The position numbers and the translations under genes are program-made. Positions 37,413 through 50,042 of a stretch of 64,000 bases of DNA are shown here, in pieces (positions within the stretch are counted from its first letter, which is position 1; every line of letters begins with the position of its first letter). The stretch lies in NCBI GenBank assembly GCA_013398295.1, contig VZSF01001064.1, positions 335,726 through 399,725 of the forward strand, read 5' to 3'. Below the pieces are notes generated by a model. The model did not search any database. It was not told the origin of the DNA and worked only from the letters and a program-made list of their open reading frames with translations. The stretch comes from Chionis minor. Lineage: Eukaryota; Chordata; Aves; Charadriiformes; Chionididae.

Positions 37413-40400
37413 CACTGAAGAGCTGTGCCTTGGCCATAGGTTCTCTGTGTGTGTTTTTAAGGCAGAGGGATAGCAGCTGGGATACGTGTTTCTGTGGTTT
37501 ATTTGTGTCATCTTTAGCAACCCTGTAAGACTTCACCAGTAGCTCAGTTATTCCTTCTAAAAAGTGGAAAAGCAGAAACAAAAGCTTTTTATATGTGTGT
37601 ATCTGACTGAACCTGGAATAATCCTAAGGGCAGCGAGTTAAAATCAATGGCAACTAGGTGTTTTTGCCCATTTGGTGTGCCCGTGCTCTCTGTCTCCTCT
37701 AGTAAATAATAACAAAACACACTTATTTCTTAGGTTCTTGTAAGAGAAGGGGGACTCTGAATTTTTTTATTTTTTTTTTTAACTGGGCTATGTGTGTGTT
37801 TTCTCAGGGAAGATCCAATTTGAGACACCTGCATCCACTTTAACCTTCCTTTCTTTGTGAGCCCTGCTTTTGCCACCAGCCAATTAGTGGGCTCAGGAGG
37901 ATGTTCTGGGTCAAGCTATACCAAGTACTGCAAATCCTCATTAACACCAATTAGTGCTCAGTAGGTTAATTGGTGGTGAAGCTCATCTCTTTTTAATTAC
38001 TTGAGCAAATGAGCCATTGGGACCTTGTGGTCAGCTTTGAATTATTCTGTTTGTTTTGATGCACCTCATTTGAATGTGTAAAGCCAGATGTTTGTTGCCT
38101 AGATTTAAGGGCTGTTTGCTTTTGTGAGGGATGAGAAGGGAACACAGAAAAATAAAACCAAGGTCTCTGTTGAGCACCTTAGAGCAATTCAGATATGAAA
38201 ATGAAGAGTCATTTTATTCATGGAATGGGAAATAGTTACAAAATAAAATGTTGCCTTTGGTTTACATTTTGATTTGTCATTCACGTAACAAATCCATGTA
38301 ATTTTGTTAGCGCAGATTTCGAGGCAGACAGAAATCATCTTGACCCTCTTAGGAAGCCACTATAAAGGTACTCCTGGCACAAGGTATTTATTACTGATAG
38401 TAACTGAATCTGGTTTCAGATTACTTGAGTAATGACTTTTTTAGTCTGTTTTTTCATAGTAACTCTCCAAATTGGGACACTTTTTATAGTTTTTGTTCTA
38501 AGCTACTATTTGTTTTGTTTAGTTCAAAGCATTTTGTCTGTGTCCTTTGTCCTTCATATAATTACAGATAGATGCTCTCTCTCTTACCCCTTCTGTGGTC
38601 ACTAACTAACCAACTTAAGCATATTTCACTGTCACTTTCCAGGTCACTGACTCCCATAAGAATGTCTGGGTTTGTGATTTCTTCCATTCTGACACAATTT
38701 TTGAGGTCCTGAGTATGGACACAGGACCTCCGATATTCAGAGTATGATCTCTTATCCTTTTGCCTCAATGCATCTTAAGATGTCATCCATAGACCCCATG
38801 GGAGGGTTTAGGCACTGGCTCCGAGTCACTGGAAAACAGAATTAACACTTAAAATCATGGCTATACTCGGGATGGATTTACAAGTGATATTTTTGTGAGC
38901 GAGGCCTAAACTGGTGCCTGATGTCATCATTAGTTTTGCATAAAAGTGTGAGGGAGACTGAGAGGTCTTCACTTTGTTAGTAGCAAGACAAAATCCTTTT
39001 CTAAAAGCAGGGACTCGGAATCAGTGCAGACACTTTAGTTGAGAAACCCACTTAACTTTGCTTTCCTTTCAGGGCTTGTATTGGAAGATCTAATATCTGT
39101 CAACAAGTCAAATACTCATCCATTTCAGAAGAGCTGTGTTGCACTTACCTCTAATGTATTAAGAGCTCATTTTATAGTACTTGACTGGTCTTGACTTGTA
39201 CTCATCGCTTGTGCTTAAACCACAAATGCTCTAATTCTTCCATGAGTTTTTCTTTCTCTGCATAGATACAATCCAATATCTTTTCCCAAATGGAAAAATC
39301 AAATGTGCCTTCAGATTTTGAAACTGTTGATTATAATTAGCAATATCAAAGATAGCCTGGCTTTGGCTTCCTTAGAGCTACGATGTGTCGCTCGCGTTCA
39401 GAAGTCCCTTGGCAGCACGCTTCCCTCCGCACGTTGCGTGTAGAAGCCTGAGGAGCCGACCATTGCTGGCCTGTAGGAGATGCCATCCCGCGCTTCATCT
39501 GTTGCTGTGTGGTACGCAGGCAGATGAGGAATTTATTCCTCATGCTTTTTGCTGCTGTGGTTAATTCCATTCTTCCTGTCACAATCTTGTTGCTTGTTGC
39601 TTATTTGTACCCTAAAAGAAATATTTTTGGTTGGCTTAAGTTTCCTTTTTTTAAGCCATGTATCCAACCCCTCCCTGCAGTTATCCTACCGAGATGGGAA
39701 TGACCCTTACCTGTATGTTCCTCTTCACCTGATGAACAAGTATTCCACTTCTGCCATTCCCAGGACAGCAGTAGATTCAGACAGGGGGTTTTTTTTGCTG
39801 CACTTGCCAGTTAGTGGACTGGTTATCCGGCAGTCCTCCGCAATCACAGAGGCTGCGCAGCACAGCATCACTGCTTTGTGCGTGCACTGGTAACGGGTGA
39901 TCCTGCAGGCTGCCAGCTCCATAAGCCCTTTAAAGGTTAGAGAAATCTCATGTCTTGCTTCGTGCCTGCCCTACCCTTACCTGGTGATCCTTCGTAGTAC
40001 GTGCTTTCTGTTGTGCTGCCTGCTTTGAGCAGTTGGGTATTTCTGTGTGTATGTACTTGATTTTCTAGCAGCCAGATGGTCTTTGGTTTTTTTAACTAGT
40101 TGGATCTTCCAAGAGTTTTAGAAGCTTCTGTGCTGTAACTCTGGTTTTACCGGAAGCCTGTGATCCTTCCTTCTTTGAACACATGCAGATCTCATGACCT
40201 GAGAGCCCTTAAAGATTTGTTTTGACACTCTCAGTTGTTACCTATAGTTCTGCTTCCAAATCTGTTAGGAACTATTATTTTATATGGAGGGATCCTTACT
40301 GGCTGGAGGCAGGGAAAGCAACCTGGCGTATCTGTTGCAGCTATGATTCTGTGGTGCCAAGGGAAGGAGGGGAAGAGCCCAAGTGTCTGAAAACTCCGAC

Positions 40401-41131
40401 AGTTTGTAAAGATTTTAAGGCGAGGTCTGCAAACTGAGCAATTTTCTAGTTCAGGTGTCTGAGCTTAGAGACCAGAGGAAAAAGAGAAGGATTCCTCCCT
40501 TTCTTTTGTGGACATCTCATTATGCACTGAACAGAGGACTGTGAGCATGGATATTACCCTAATGGACTATTAAGTGGAATATAAGCCTGCACGGCTAGAT
40601 TACATATTATAGACATCTCAGAAATTCTTTGGTTACTTTCTTGTTTGAAGTTACAAAACTGCTTCAATGAAAGGGGGTTGTTTGTTTAAAGCTGTTGTAA
40701 GCTTGTTGACAGCAGCAGCTGGGCTTCCTGGGATTTCCATCCCATATATACCAAATGTATGTGAATTTGTAATCTAATCCAAAAAAGATATCAACGTTGG
40801 CATTCAGATGTGTATCCATGTTTGCACATAACCAGTGGAATTACTGCTTGTGAATAAAGATGTGAAAGAACAAGCAGACTGCGAAAATGGAAACACGGTG
40901 TAAATGTGGTGCAGATGGGATAAAGACACTGCGAGGAGCTGCGCTAGCAGGCAGATCCCTTCTCGGCACTGGCTCCATCCCAGTGTTAGGAACAAGGGTG
41001 AACTGGAAAAAACTAACCCAATCGCACAGGAACTTTGAACTAAAATATCTTGTAATATCTTTTTCAAAATAATCTAATATATAACAGTTATTTGAGGCTC
41101 CAGTGCAATGAGGTTTGGACACCTACATTAT

Positions 41132-41210
41132 TTTAAAACCCCATTGGACTTAGCGGGACTTGTATATATCATTAAGTGCTTTGAAAGGTCAGGATCTTAG
41201 CCATCCTTTG
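41132..41210 (+). repeat. Old amniote interspersed repeat (second copy of the type at 22070)
   Basis: CCCATTGGACTTAGCGGGAC, then TATATCATTAAGTGCTTTG and CAGGATCTTAGCC follow the same motif order (paired 'GACTT..GTGGGAC', 'AAGTGCTTTG', 'CAGGATC'). Confidence 0.5.
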
Positions 41211-41974
41211 TTTATTCTGGGCATAAACTTCTCAGTTAAATGAGTCACGTTTTTAATAAAATTCAGAGTAGAGAGTGTCTCTAATGATTTGTGTACATCT
41301 GCTAAATCTATTGTAAGCATACTGTATTTTTCACCTTAAGTTTGTATTTTCACTTTTGTAAATTCAGTAATTTTTAAGGCCTTTGACAGAAACTGTGTAA
41401 ACCAAAGGGATTTTTAATCAAAAACTGGATAGAAAGTTTTCTTTCCAGTATAGGAGGTCGAAATGAGAGTGTTCTTTAGAAGACAGAATTAACTACGGGT
41501 CCCACCTTTGGTTTCTTCAGGCTGTTTTGCAGGTGTGATAGAAGCCTTTTACCATGTGCCAAGCCACAATGCTTTGCTCCTTCTCTCTAAGGCAGTTTGT
41601 GGTTACCGTGATTCATGTACGTAATACTAAAGAGAAATCTCCTTTTTAATGTTCCATATCACTTGATGTCAGACTTCTGATACGGTTTGTAATAATTTAT
41701 AGGCATCAGGCATTCAGAAATCACAATGATGGTAGTATTATGGATGGATTAACTAAATGTAAACTTATACAAAGTGGCCTTAGAAAGGAGGAGTTTCCAT
41801 TATTAGAGAGTTCTCTTGATAATGTGCAGTTTAAAGAAAGAGAAAATTCTTTTTCATGCTACAACCATCTTAAATACTGACAAAGTCAAAGCTGCCAGGT
41901 ACTTTAAATACAGTTGTCTTTTTACCTTGAAATTATTGGCATACTCACTGGTATTTTTTTTTTCTCTCCCTCAG

Positions 41975-42066
41975 TGTGAACGAACGTGATCATTTGTTAA
42001 AAAGGCTTGGCAGGAAAACTCCTCCAAGTCTTTTCCGTGCTCATTCTGTCCAGCAAAGTGTATCAC
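41975..42066 (+). CDS. ATP8A2: ATP8A2 coding exon: basic tail segment (RLGRKTPP)
   Basis: This 92-nt exon lies between CTCTCCCTCAG and TATCAC|GTAAGTAG. The AG left by the previous exon joins T to make a Ser codon; then comes [17 protein letters not shown] and the segment [13 protein letters not shown], and a single C is left for the next exon. RLGRKTPP followed by a Phe-Arg step and a Gln pair is the ATP8A2-like version of this tail. ATP8A1 differs here in my recollection. The junction residue is Ser in this copy; in the mammalian protein as I remember it the position is Arg, which depends on the first base of this exon. Confidence 0.93.
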
Positions 42067-45000
42067 GTAAGTAGCAGATCATGTGTGCATGCATGTTTCA
42101 CAGCAGTCAGTCCCAGATGAGTGAAGCAAAGGGTGATTATTTTTTAATTAAATTGTAGGTAGAGATAATCTAATGCAAAGGCTGAGCTGCCAAGCCAGAC
42201 ACATACACTTGGAAGTGGAATTAGTGTATTTGGCCCTAGGCGAGTGGAGCTCAAATGTGGATAATTCCCTAGGATCCAATCAACAGGCCCAAGTGACAAA
42301 ATCCCAATATGCAGGTTCTCTAAATGTGAAATCCTGGTAGTCTCAAGAATACTGTAAAATCAAAAACTCGGCAGGATAAAGTAAATGTTGTGATAGAGCC
42401 TAGCTTAAATAGAAATGGTTTCTTTATGAAAAGTCATATTAGCTGTGGTTAGCTGAGAATACAGTGACACCACTTAAGGGTTCTATGTGTTTCTGATGAG
42501 AAAAACCATCGTGTGCAGAGCTGCCTCTCTCCTCTCCCTCTTTGTCCTCTGCTGCAAGAAGAGAAGCAGTGTCACATCTCGCTACTGCTGCAATTTGAAA
42601 TAAATTGCATTTCTTGTTGGTGTAGAGGTCATTCATTTATTCATCTTCCTAGAGGAACATGTGACAGGCCTTGATCTGCTGGACCTGACTTTTTTTTTTT
42701 GTCAGTGTTAGAAAGACTTCCACAGCATTAAAAATAATCTTAACAGCTCCGTAGGCCAGATACACAGTGAAGGATGATGCTGTCTCAAGGGACCAGGGAG
42801 TCCAGTCAACCCCTTCTAGTGGTAAAATGCAGTCTCTTGTGATTAAACTGGTGGTCAAAATATACTCATTTTACAAAAGAAAACAGCCTCCTGGCGTGCA
42901 GTACTGCTGCGCGCAGGGCAAGGGGCAGGCACTCAGGATTTGGGTTTCATATTGCCATTAGAGTGAGAAGTGACATCCCTGACTGTTTTGGAATCCCAGG
43001 GAAGTCAAATCTCATTGCTGGATGTGTCGTCTCCTGTGGTAGAACTGTTGTGGTTCAGGGCTGGGATTTGAGAATCAAAATGCCTGAGGTATGCCTATTT
43101 CCTACAGGGAATTTGACTAGAAGGAGCGGGACAGTGGCAGATCTGCTAGTCTTTGTCCTTCATAGAGCCATCACTGTAAAGGGGTGTAGGGTCTGGAGCG
43201 ATCAATCCCACTGCTCCTGGGAAAAGAGCCCAGCGCACAGAGCAGTCCTGTGGACCACATGCTTCTGCCAGAATTTCATCCTTTGTGTCAAGGACCCAGG
43301 GATGCTGACGGCAGCACAGCTTTGGGCACGCAAACACATTCTTTGAGGAGATTCCAAAGGTGATGATTGGCAGAAGAAACCCATAAAATGCATAAATAGA
43401 TTGTTGTCAAAGTAGTCTGCTGTAGAGATTTAACACAGTGCAGAAAGGTGGTCACCAGTGGTGACTAGTCAGACTTGATATATGCTTTTATTCTGGTAGA
43501 ACACATCATCAGGTTGTTAGTAGGTGTATAGTTGCTGTGAAAGAAAAATTAAATATCAAAATAAACCCTAATTTGGATAACCAGCTTCCCTAAAAATGCA
43601 AATGATTACATGGTAAATGAGTCAGGCCAGTTAGGCCAGGTTACAATCAGCTGTCTGTTTTTCACATGAATGTGAATTTTGATTGTGAAGCTGTTAGGAT
43701 TGAAAGACGCTTTTTATGGTGTATCCATGACTCTTTAAAACTTCTGTCATCTCTTGTCAGATGTTAGTTTCCAATGTTGCATAGCTGCTGTATGTACAAG
43801 GCCATGTGAAATCCAGGGAGCATATGTGCCGTTTTCACAACCCTAAATTGTACCACTGTTTACTAAATGCTAGAAATCTTCAAAGCAAAGAGTTGATGAA
43901 TAGGGCAGTAGCCTTGACATGCTGGGCCAATATCTTAAATCACACTACAAGCGCTCTGTTTGAAGTCTTGAACTGTTCATATGTTTCCACCAGGCTCCAA
44001 GTTCTTAGCCTGTGAAGGCCACTTCTTTCAAAAATTGCTTGTGTGACTTCAATTCGGAATCTGACACTTGCTTATAAAGCAGGAAAACAGTTTGTTTAGT
44101 TAGAGCTGACAAAGGTTTAAGCAAATCAATTGCTTTGGTCCCAACAAGGAAGGAAAAATGGGATTAAATTTCTTAGCGCAGAATGTAAAGATGCAGTGCT
44201 AGTTTGGGAGTCACTTTATTTTTGACAACAACTGTTCCCAGATTTTTGGAAATTTTGGAAACAGTGCTTAACTAGCTTTGTTTCCAACCACACGGAAAGA
44301 AGAAAAATCTCACGGGGAGTTTCAGGGCTACTACTAGTGATCCGTGGGGAGAGGAAAAAGGTGACTGAGGTAAGTCTGCAGAGCCCTGTATCAAAAGGCA
44401 GAAGCTCACTCTGTGCGTTTCCTTAGCTCTCTGTTGGTGAGCCAGCCCCTCTCCAAAAGCGTTAGCACAACACAAGACCTTCAGACAGGTTGCATGGCTG
44501 GGGCGCACCAGGCTCTGCCAGATCCAGCCCCCAAAGTAGGGGGCGGAGCCGCACAGCCAGTGTCATGTCAGTGCCACACAGGAGTGCCAGCCAGGATTAA
44601 TCTCTTAAACACCTCCTCCCGGTAAAGAAACTGGCTCAGGGTGGATGCCTTGAAGAGTCGCCTCTGTCCATCTGGAAGGATGTGCCCTTAAAGTGTGTAA
44701 GACCTTCACAGCTGTTTTTCTTGCTCTGGCTTTGTTTTTGTGTTCCTGAATCACTTAGAGCTGTCAGAAGTGTGAAAGTAATTTAGCTACTAACTGTACT
44801 GACAAAGATCATGTGGTTCCTTCCCACCAGTAGAACTTCCAGGAAGTTTTATGAAAACTCTAAGAGAAAAAAAGTGAAATTCCTGTTGGATGGCATTGTC
44901 ATGAGACTTCAGTGGAAGAGTTTTATATGGTTTCAAGCCCATATGCTAACATAAAACCATCTCAGTTGGATCTTGCAGGCAGCAGTGACAGTGCTGGCCT

Positions 45001-48000
45001 TGGGGCTTGGTGTAGCTCCTGGTGAAATCAGAGATTGCTCGTTGCCATGTGATTTCTAAAGCCTCTTAAGAGTGAGAAGGAAATGCCATCGGGGTCCAAT
45101 CAGACATGTCTTTGGACCCTTCCCTTTAGTGTGCTGTGGGGCTCACACTCTAGGGAAGGAGCCATAATGACTCCCAAAAGCTTTCCCCCTCCAGGTTTGC
45201 TGGCAATGAGTTTTTTTTCCCAGGTGAGCTTTCTCCAAGTTCATGATGCTCCCCACTTGCTCAGGTACCCTCAGACCTGTCTGACTTTAAGGAAAGTCCC
45301 GTACCATCCCTCTAGTGCAGTTTCCCTCTTGTAATTCAGAACACACACCCCCAGTGTTCAGTTGTCATCTGTCACAGCATGTTCTTAAAAACAGCTGAAT
45401 CCCGCTCTCGTTAAGCACTGCTCCGGCAGAATTCCCCCTGAAATGCTAAGAGCCATGCCTGAATGAGGATTACTGCTCTTGGCCCAGATTTCCTATGCTA
45501 GCAAAGAAAATCCCTCTTCCTTTGACAGAATATGGTGATTGCGCAGAGTAAATCTGAACGCAGAGTGTATGGTTTGCACCTTATTAATCAACGGAGAAAA
45601 AGCACCTGTCATCTGAGGTTCATTTCACAGTATGGGGGCTGGCGAATAATAAATAATAATAATGTGTTCATGCTGAGGGCTCTAATCCCACCATTTATTC
45701 TCTGCTAGCAGACACCTTCTTCCTCTCACTTTCACTGGTGCATTTTGATTTGAAAAACAACAGGGTAGCTACTTGAGATGTTTCTTAGACTCCATTTCCT
45801 CTTATCTTGCATGTGCTTGAAATGTAACATACGTTCTGTATTTTTTCCAAGCTATATATTTGTTGACTGTCAAGTAGAGTTGCAACCTTGTAAAATGAAT
45901 TTAAGAAAAAGAAATAGGAATTATTAGTTCAGAATTGATGCCGTGGCATCTGGCTCTGTTTTCTACATGCAGATACCAGTAGGTTAGTATCTGGGACAAA
46001 AGAGATGGGACCATTTGTCAAGATTTCCTCTTGGCTCCTTTGGAAAACACAGGCGTAGTTTGTCAGCAGAGAAATGAATTACCTCTGTAAGCATTAGTCA
46101 AAATGTTCAAGATTTAAAGCAGCTCTCACTTGCCCAGGATAAGTGGAAGAGGGTTAAAAAAAAAAAAAAAAGGCCCTCCCATTCCCCCAATCCCCCTGAA
46201 CCCTAGAACTTAATTTTAGTGGATTTGAATCTGGGTGTTTTTCTCCGAAGGCAAACAACGTGATGGTAAAATGCATTTTATACTTTGGACCTTACTAAAC
46301 TGGAATACCGCTGCATGTCCAAAATAGTGAATTGCTGCAGAGGGCTTCTGGGGAGAGCTGCCCTCTTGCTGGTTGGGCTAAAAAACCCTGGGCTAGACAG
46401 TTCAGGTGTGCCCAGAGGAGAGTGCAAGGAGTCGGAGGCCTCTCAGATCCCTGAAGTGACTAAAACTGTATGCAGTCCTTCCATGAGCAAATTTTCTGGA
46501 ATAAAAAAAAACTGTTCTGGACCCTTTCTGGTCCTGGAAGCTGTTTATGCGAGTGAGCTGTTGAGCTTTTGCAGCGTTACTGTCTGTGTTCAAGACACAT
46601 GCGTGGAGACGGTTTCTCTAATCCAGCATTGCACAGACCAGAATAGACATTGCGGTGAACAGAAAAAGGGTGTGTTAAATTAGAAACCTAATGGGAGACT
46701 AGATTCCGATCTACTAATAGAATATCAAAGCTTTAAAAAAAAAAAACACCACCAAAAAACAACAGGATGCTATTAAAATTCAGTAGGTTGCCTGATAATA
46801 TCTGATACGAATGAAACCTGAACATGATGAGAACATGAATCTTCTCTTAACAAATGAGCCAACTGACAGATATTCAAAAGTGCTCCTTTCCTCCATTAAT
46901 GGGAAGCCTCTGAGTACAAAGGTCCTTCCTTCAGCGACAGCCATGAGTGGGTTGTGCCCAGGAACCAGAAAGCCCCAAAGAAATGTGCTCCTTCCGTGGG
47001 CTGCTGCAGGACAGCCGAACAATGAGGGTCTTGTTCCCAGAGCAGGCTCATAGGTGTGGTTTTTAAACCGGCGTTGGGGGAAAAGTTCAAACTTCTGAAA
47101 AGTTCCCTGGTAACTGGCAGATGGAAACTTTCATTGTTTTTGAATGAGGTCTGAAAACAGTGGAAATGTAGAGCTGCTTGGAGAGTGTGGATGAGACTCG
47201 AGCATTCACAATGTTCTGACTCTGCAAGGCAGAGTCAACTGACTGAACAGCTTGGAGCTTGATTTTAATTGTAATGTGAATTATTTTTTTTTTAAAAAAA
47301 GTAATATGAACTCATCTTCCTGTGTAGAGATTGACAGGAGAAGTTATAAATCGCCAAATGTTGAGTTTCAATTAAGTAGGGCAGTGTGCCTCTATGGGGG
47401 TCACAGCCCCTTCCTATGGTGTATGCATAAAACCCTCATTGTTGATATTTCAGAACGGATCAAGAACATGAGGATGGAAAGACGCCACCAGTATTCTTAA
47501 TCATTGATTGTCTTAGCCTGAAATTTTTTGTCCCGTTAAGGTATTTTCTGCTGATGTAAGAGTAGTGAATGTATTTCTTTGATTGCATTTTTGCGTTGGC
47601 TTTGCAAAGTGTTTGGGCTGTCTGGCTGTTTATAGGCCTGTGCTCCCCCTGGAAGTAAGCAGGTTATGGGAAGATACCTGGGGTTGATGGGCTCCATGCA
47701 CTTGTGGGGTCAGTGCTGGGTTTGTAGTAGTTGCAGCAGTTGAAGAATCTACTGCGCTGAATGATCTTACTGTGTAAGTAAATACAGCAAAGCCATCTTG
47801 ATGCAGACCAGGTTATGGGGCGTGGACTTCAGTCTTTTAGGGCTCTAGCTTGCAGTCTTTGACCAAATTGACTTTACATTGAGAATTTAGCCAAAAAAGC
47901 TAATAGTTTGCTGGCCCTTAGCATGGAACAGATGCACCAGAGGTATTTGTTTAAGTGTGAATTTGTTCTTTGAAGGTATTTGCGTTTATCCAGCATAAAC

Positions 48001-50042
48001 ACACTTTTTCCAAAAGAGAGTTTTACATTTTGTGAATATATTTTACGAACCTTCAGCTCGAGGCAGGCAAACCCAACCTGTACCTGTGTGGCTGTATGTA
48101 TATTGTCAGGGAAAATAAAACGGGATGCTGGGATGATGAATCATGTAATCAAATCAAAGTTCAGCCAATCCTGCAATCACTGCAAGAGGGAGGTGTGACT
48201 GGAGTTAGCTCTGGAATAATGTATTTCTATTTAAATCTCCATTTACTGGCGGATTTCCTACTGTGCTTGTGGTTCAGGTCAGCTAACGTGCTGACAGCGT
48301 GCTCTCCTGCCAAGGGAATGTGAGTTGTGCCTGTGGCTTCAGAGGTGACATTTGCCTGCATTCTGTGGGAGAGGAGACAGTCCTGCCCATTAATTGAACA
48401 GTGGTTGTCCCTAATGCTGTGGGATTCTCCTCCCAGCAGCTTACACCTGTATATGACTCGCTTGACCACCCTCCCTGCATGCAGGCATCAGCCAGAGGAA
48501 AAGATCCAGGATCTGTGGTCAGCTCAGCAGGTCTCAACTTAGTTGTCAAGGTGAAGCTTCAACGAGCCTCACTTGGGGGATGCAGCTTATTTCTGGCCAC
48601 CTGGGCTTCTCATGGCTACCAGCGTTGGTCACCTGCTTCTAACCAGGCTGTGTTCAGGCTGATGTGGAGGAAGTTCAGTCTGCAGCACCAAGCTGCTTAG
48701 GGGGCTCGCACCCCTTCTGCCTTACGAGAGTGCTCAGCCCCACGTGCCGTTCTGTCACAGGGTCCCTCTGTGCCAGGATCCACCTTATCTCAGTACCTGA
48801 TCTAGGGTGAGTATGCCTTGGGCCTGCTAAGGGGGGGACTCCTGAAAGACACTTGGTAGGTCTCTGGGTAGTACTTGTAACATCTGCCCTTGTCTAAAGC
48901 TGCATCTTTCAGCCTGGGCAGATGTTGGGCGGGATTCAGAATTCACCAGCTCCTGCTTCCAGAGCTGTTTCGGGGAGATAGTGTTGCCCATGGAGGGTTA
49001 GCCATGATACTGTTCTTGGTTTCTCCCAGGCAGAGTTCACATCTCCTGACTCTTGCCTACTTTTCTGCTACAGAGCGTTACCTGGTCTGTATACCTGTGA
49101 CTTTCCCATTTCTCTGTTTTTGTGCCTATGCTAATCTGCCCCTCTTCTCTCTGGTTACACATTTTCTCCTGAAAATCACCTCTCCTTGGTGTCATAGAAT
49201 CTACTATCCTTTGCTATAGTTCTCCATTCAGAATTTTCTGTAAGGTCATGTCTGCTTTAAATATCATTTGTTTTTTCACCATGTTGGCCCATTAGTTGTG
49301 GCTGTTTTACTGGTAATGTGGTGTTCTGCAGATGATGTCAGAGATGTCACTTGACTTGTCTACAATACTTTAAGAGAAATCAGTCGCTTGGTTATTTTCA
49401 TCTGAGTAAGTTCCAGGGAGACCAGGAGATTGTGCTAGCTAACAGGATTAACTTCTGCAAAATAGAGACTTCCAGAAGATACTCATTTGCTCTGTTCAAG
49501 ATATTTGTGACAGGCCAAGAGAATCAAGAGCTGCTCAGTGTGATTTGTCAGATGCCACCTGGAAGCTTGAACAAAAAAAAATCCTGAATGGAGTTAAGAG
49601 GAAGATGTGACTTGGATGCAGTTGTGGTCTAGCCATTTCTATGTTCCTCTAGGGGAAAATGCTGGTATCGAGCAGACTACGGAGCAGTCAAGCCAAAATG
49701 CAAATCTTTACCTGTCTGTTAAGTCTTTAAAGAAGCTCTGCCACAATGGGTGTAAATGTGGTATCCAAATCCATCTGCAGTTGATCAGGCAGGTGAACTC
49801 CAAGGGTAACGTTGCAGACACTAACCTGGCCGGGGGAAGGGAGCAGGAAGACAGGGTTGGCAGGTGACATCCTTTCTGTGCCACCTGGGCAAGGCAGTGC
49901 ACAGCTATAAATGACACAAGTGCAGCATAGAAATGGAGATCATGGCAGTCTGTCCTGTAAATTTAGTGATGCCTAAAAACAGGCTGTGCCCTTGAGCTGA
50001 ACTCCTGTGACACATTTTTTTTTTCTTCCTTTGGTTTTTCAG
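42067..50042 (+). other. ATP8A2: ATP8A2 last intron, about 8.0 kb
   Basis: Bounded by donor GTAAGTAG (42067) and acceptor TTGGTTTTTCAG ending at 50042, preceded by a T run. It contains short low-complexity pieces: a T run near 42689, an AAT-rich patch at 45646-45662, an A run near 46155 and an A/C tract at 46733-46764. A POU-octamer-like ATGCAAAT lies at 43596-43603 inside an AT-rich block. Otherwise 42067-50042 shows no recognisable gene or transposon. The many short ORFs on both strands (for example at 46285-46683) resemble no family known to me. Confidence 0.9.
46733..46764. repeat. Short A/C-rich tract
   Basis: An A run followed by CACCACC, A run, CAACAGG. Similar short tracts occur at 10770-10788, 14742-14774 and 16337-16356. 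Confidence 0.75.

Larger units (their letters stand above)
26649..41974 (+). other. ATP8A2: ATP8A2 intron, about 15.3 kb
   Basis: Runs from donor GTGGGG (26649) to a strong acceptor with a long pyrimidine tract (CTCTCCCTCAG ending 41974). Named contents: A-rich tracts (26959 and 33533-33600), a minus-strand G-quadruplex motif (28742-28766), old amniote repeats (30683, 32008, 41132), an imperfect tandem duplication (37344-37412), and a moderately GC-rich stretch at about 34380-35420. Elsewhere (26991-28741, 28767-30682, 30779-32007, 32091-33532, 35421-37343, 37413-41131, 41211-41974) I see no gene, RNA gene or clear transposon. Stretches near 37900-38000 look unusually clean and TAATT-rich, as conserved non-coding elements often do. 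Confidence 0.88.

Noticed and set aside
47582..47790. Possible degenerate retroelement near GGGAAGATACCTGGGG
   Set aside because: A vague resemblance only; I could not match a second block in order.
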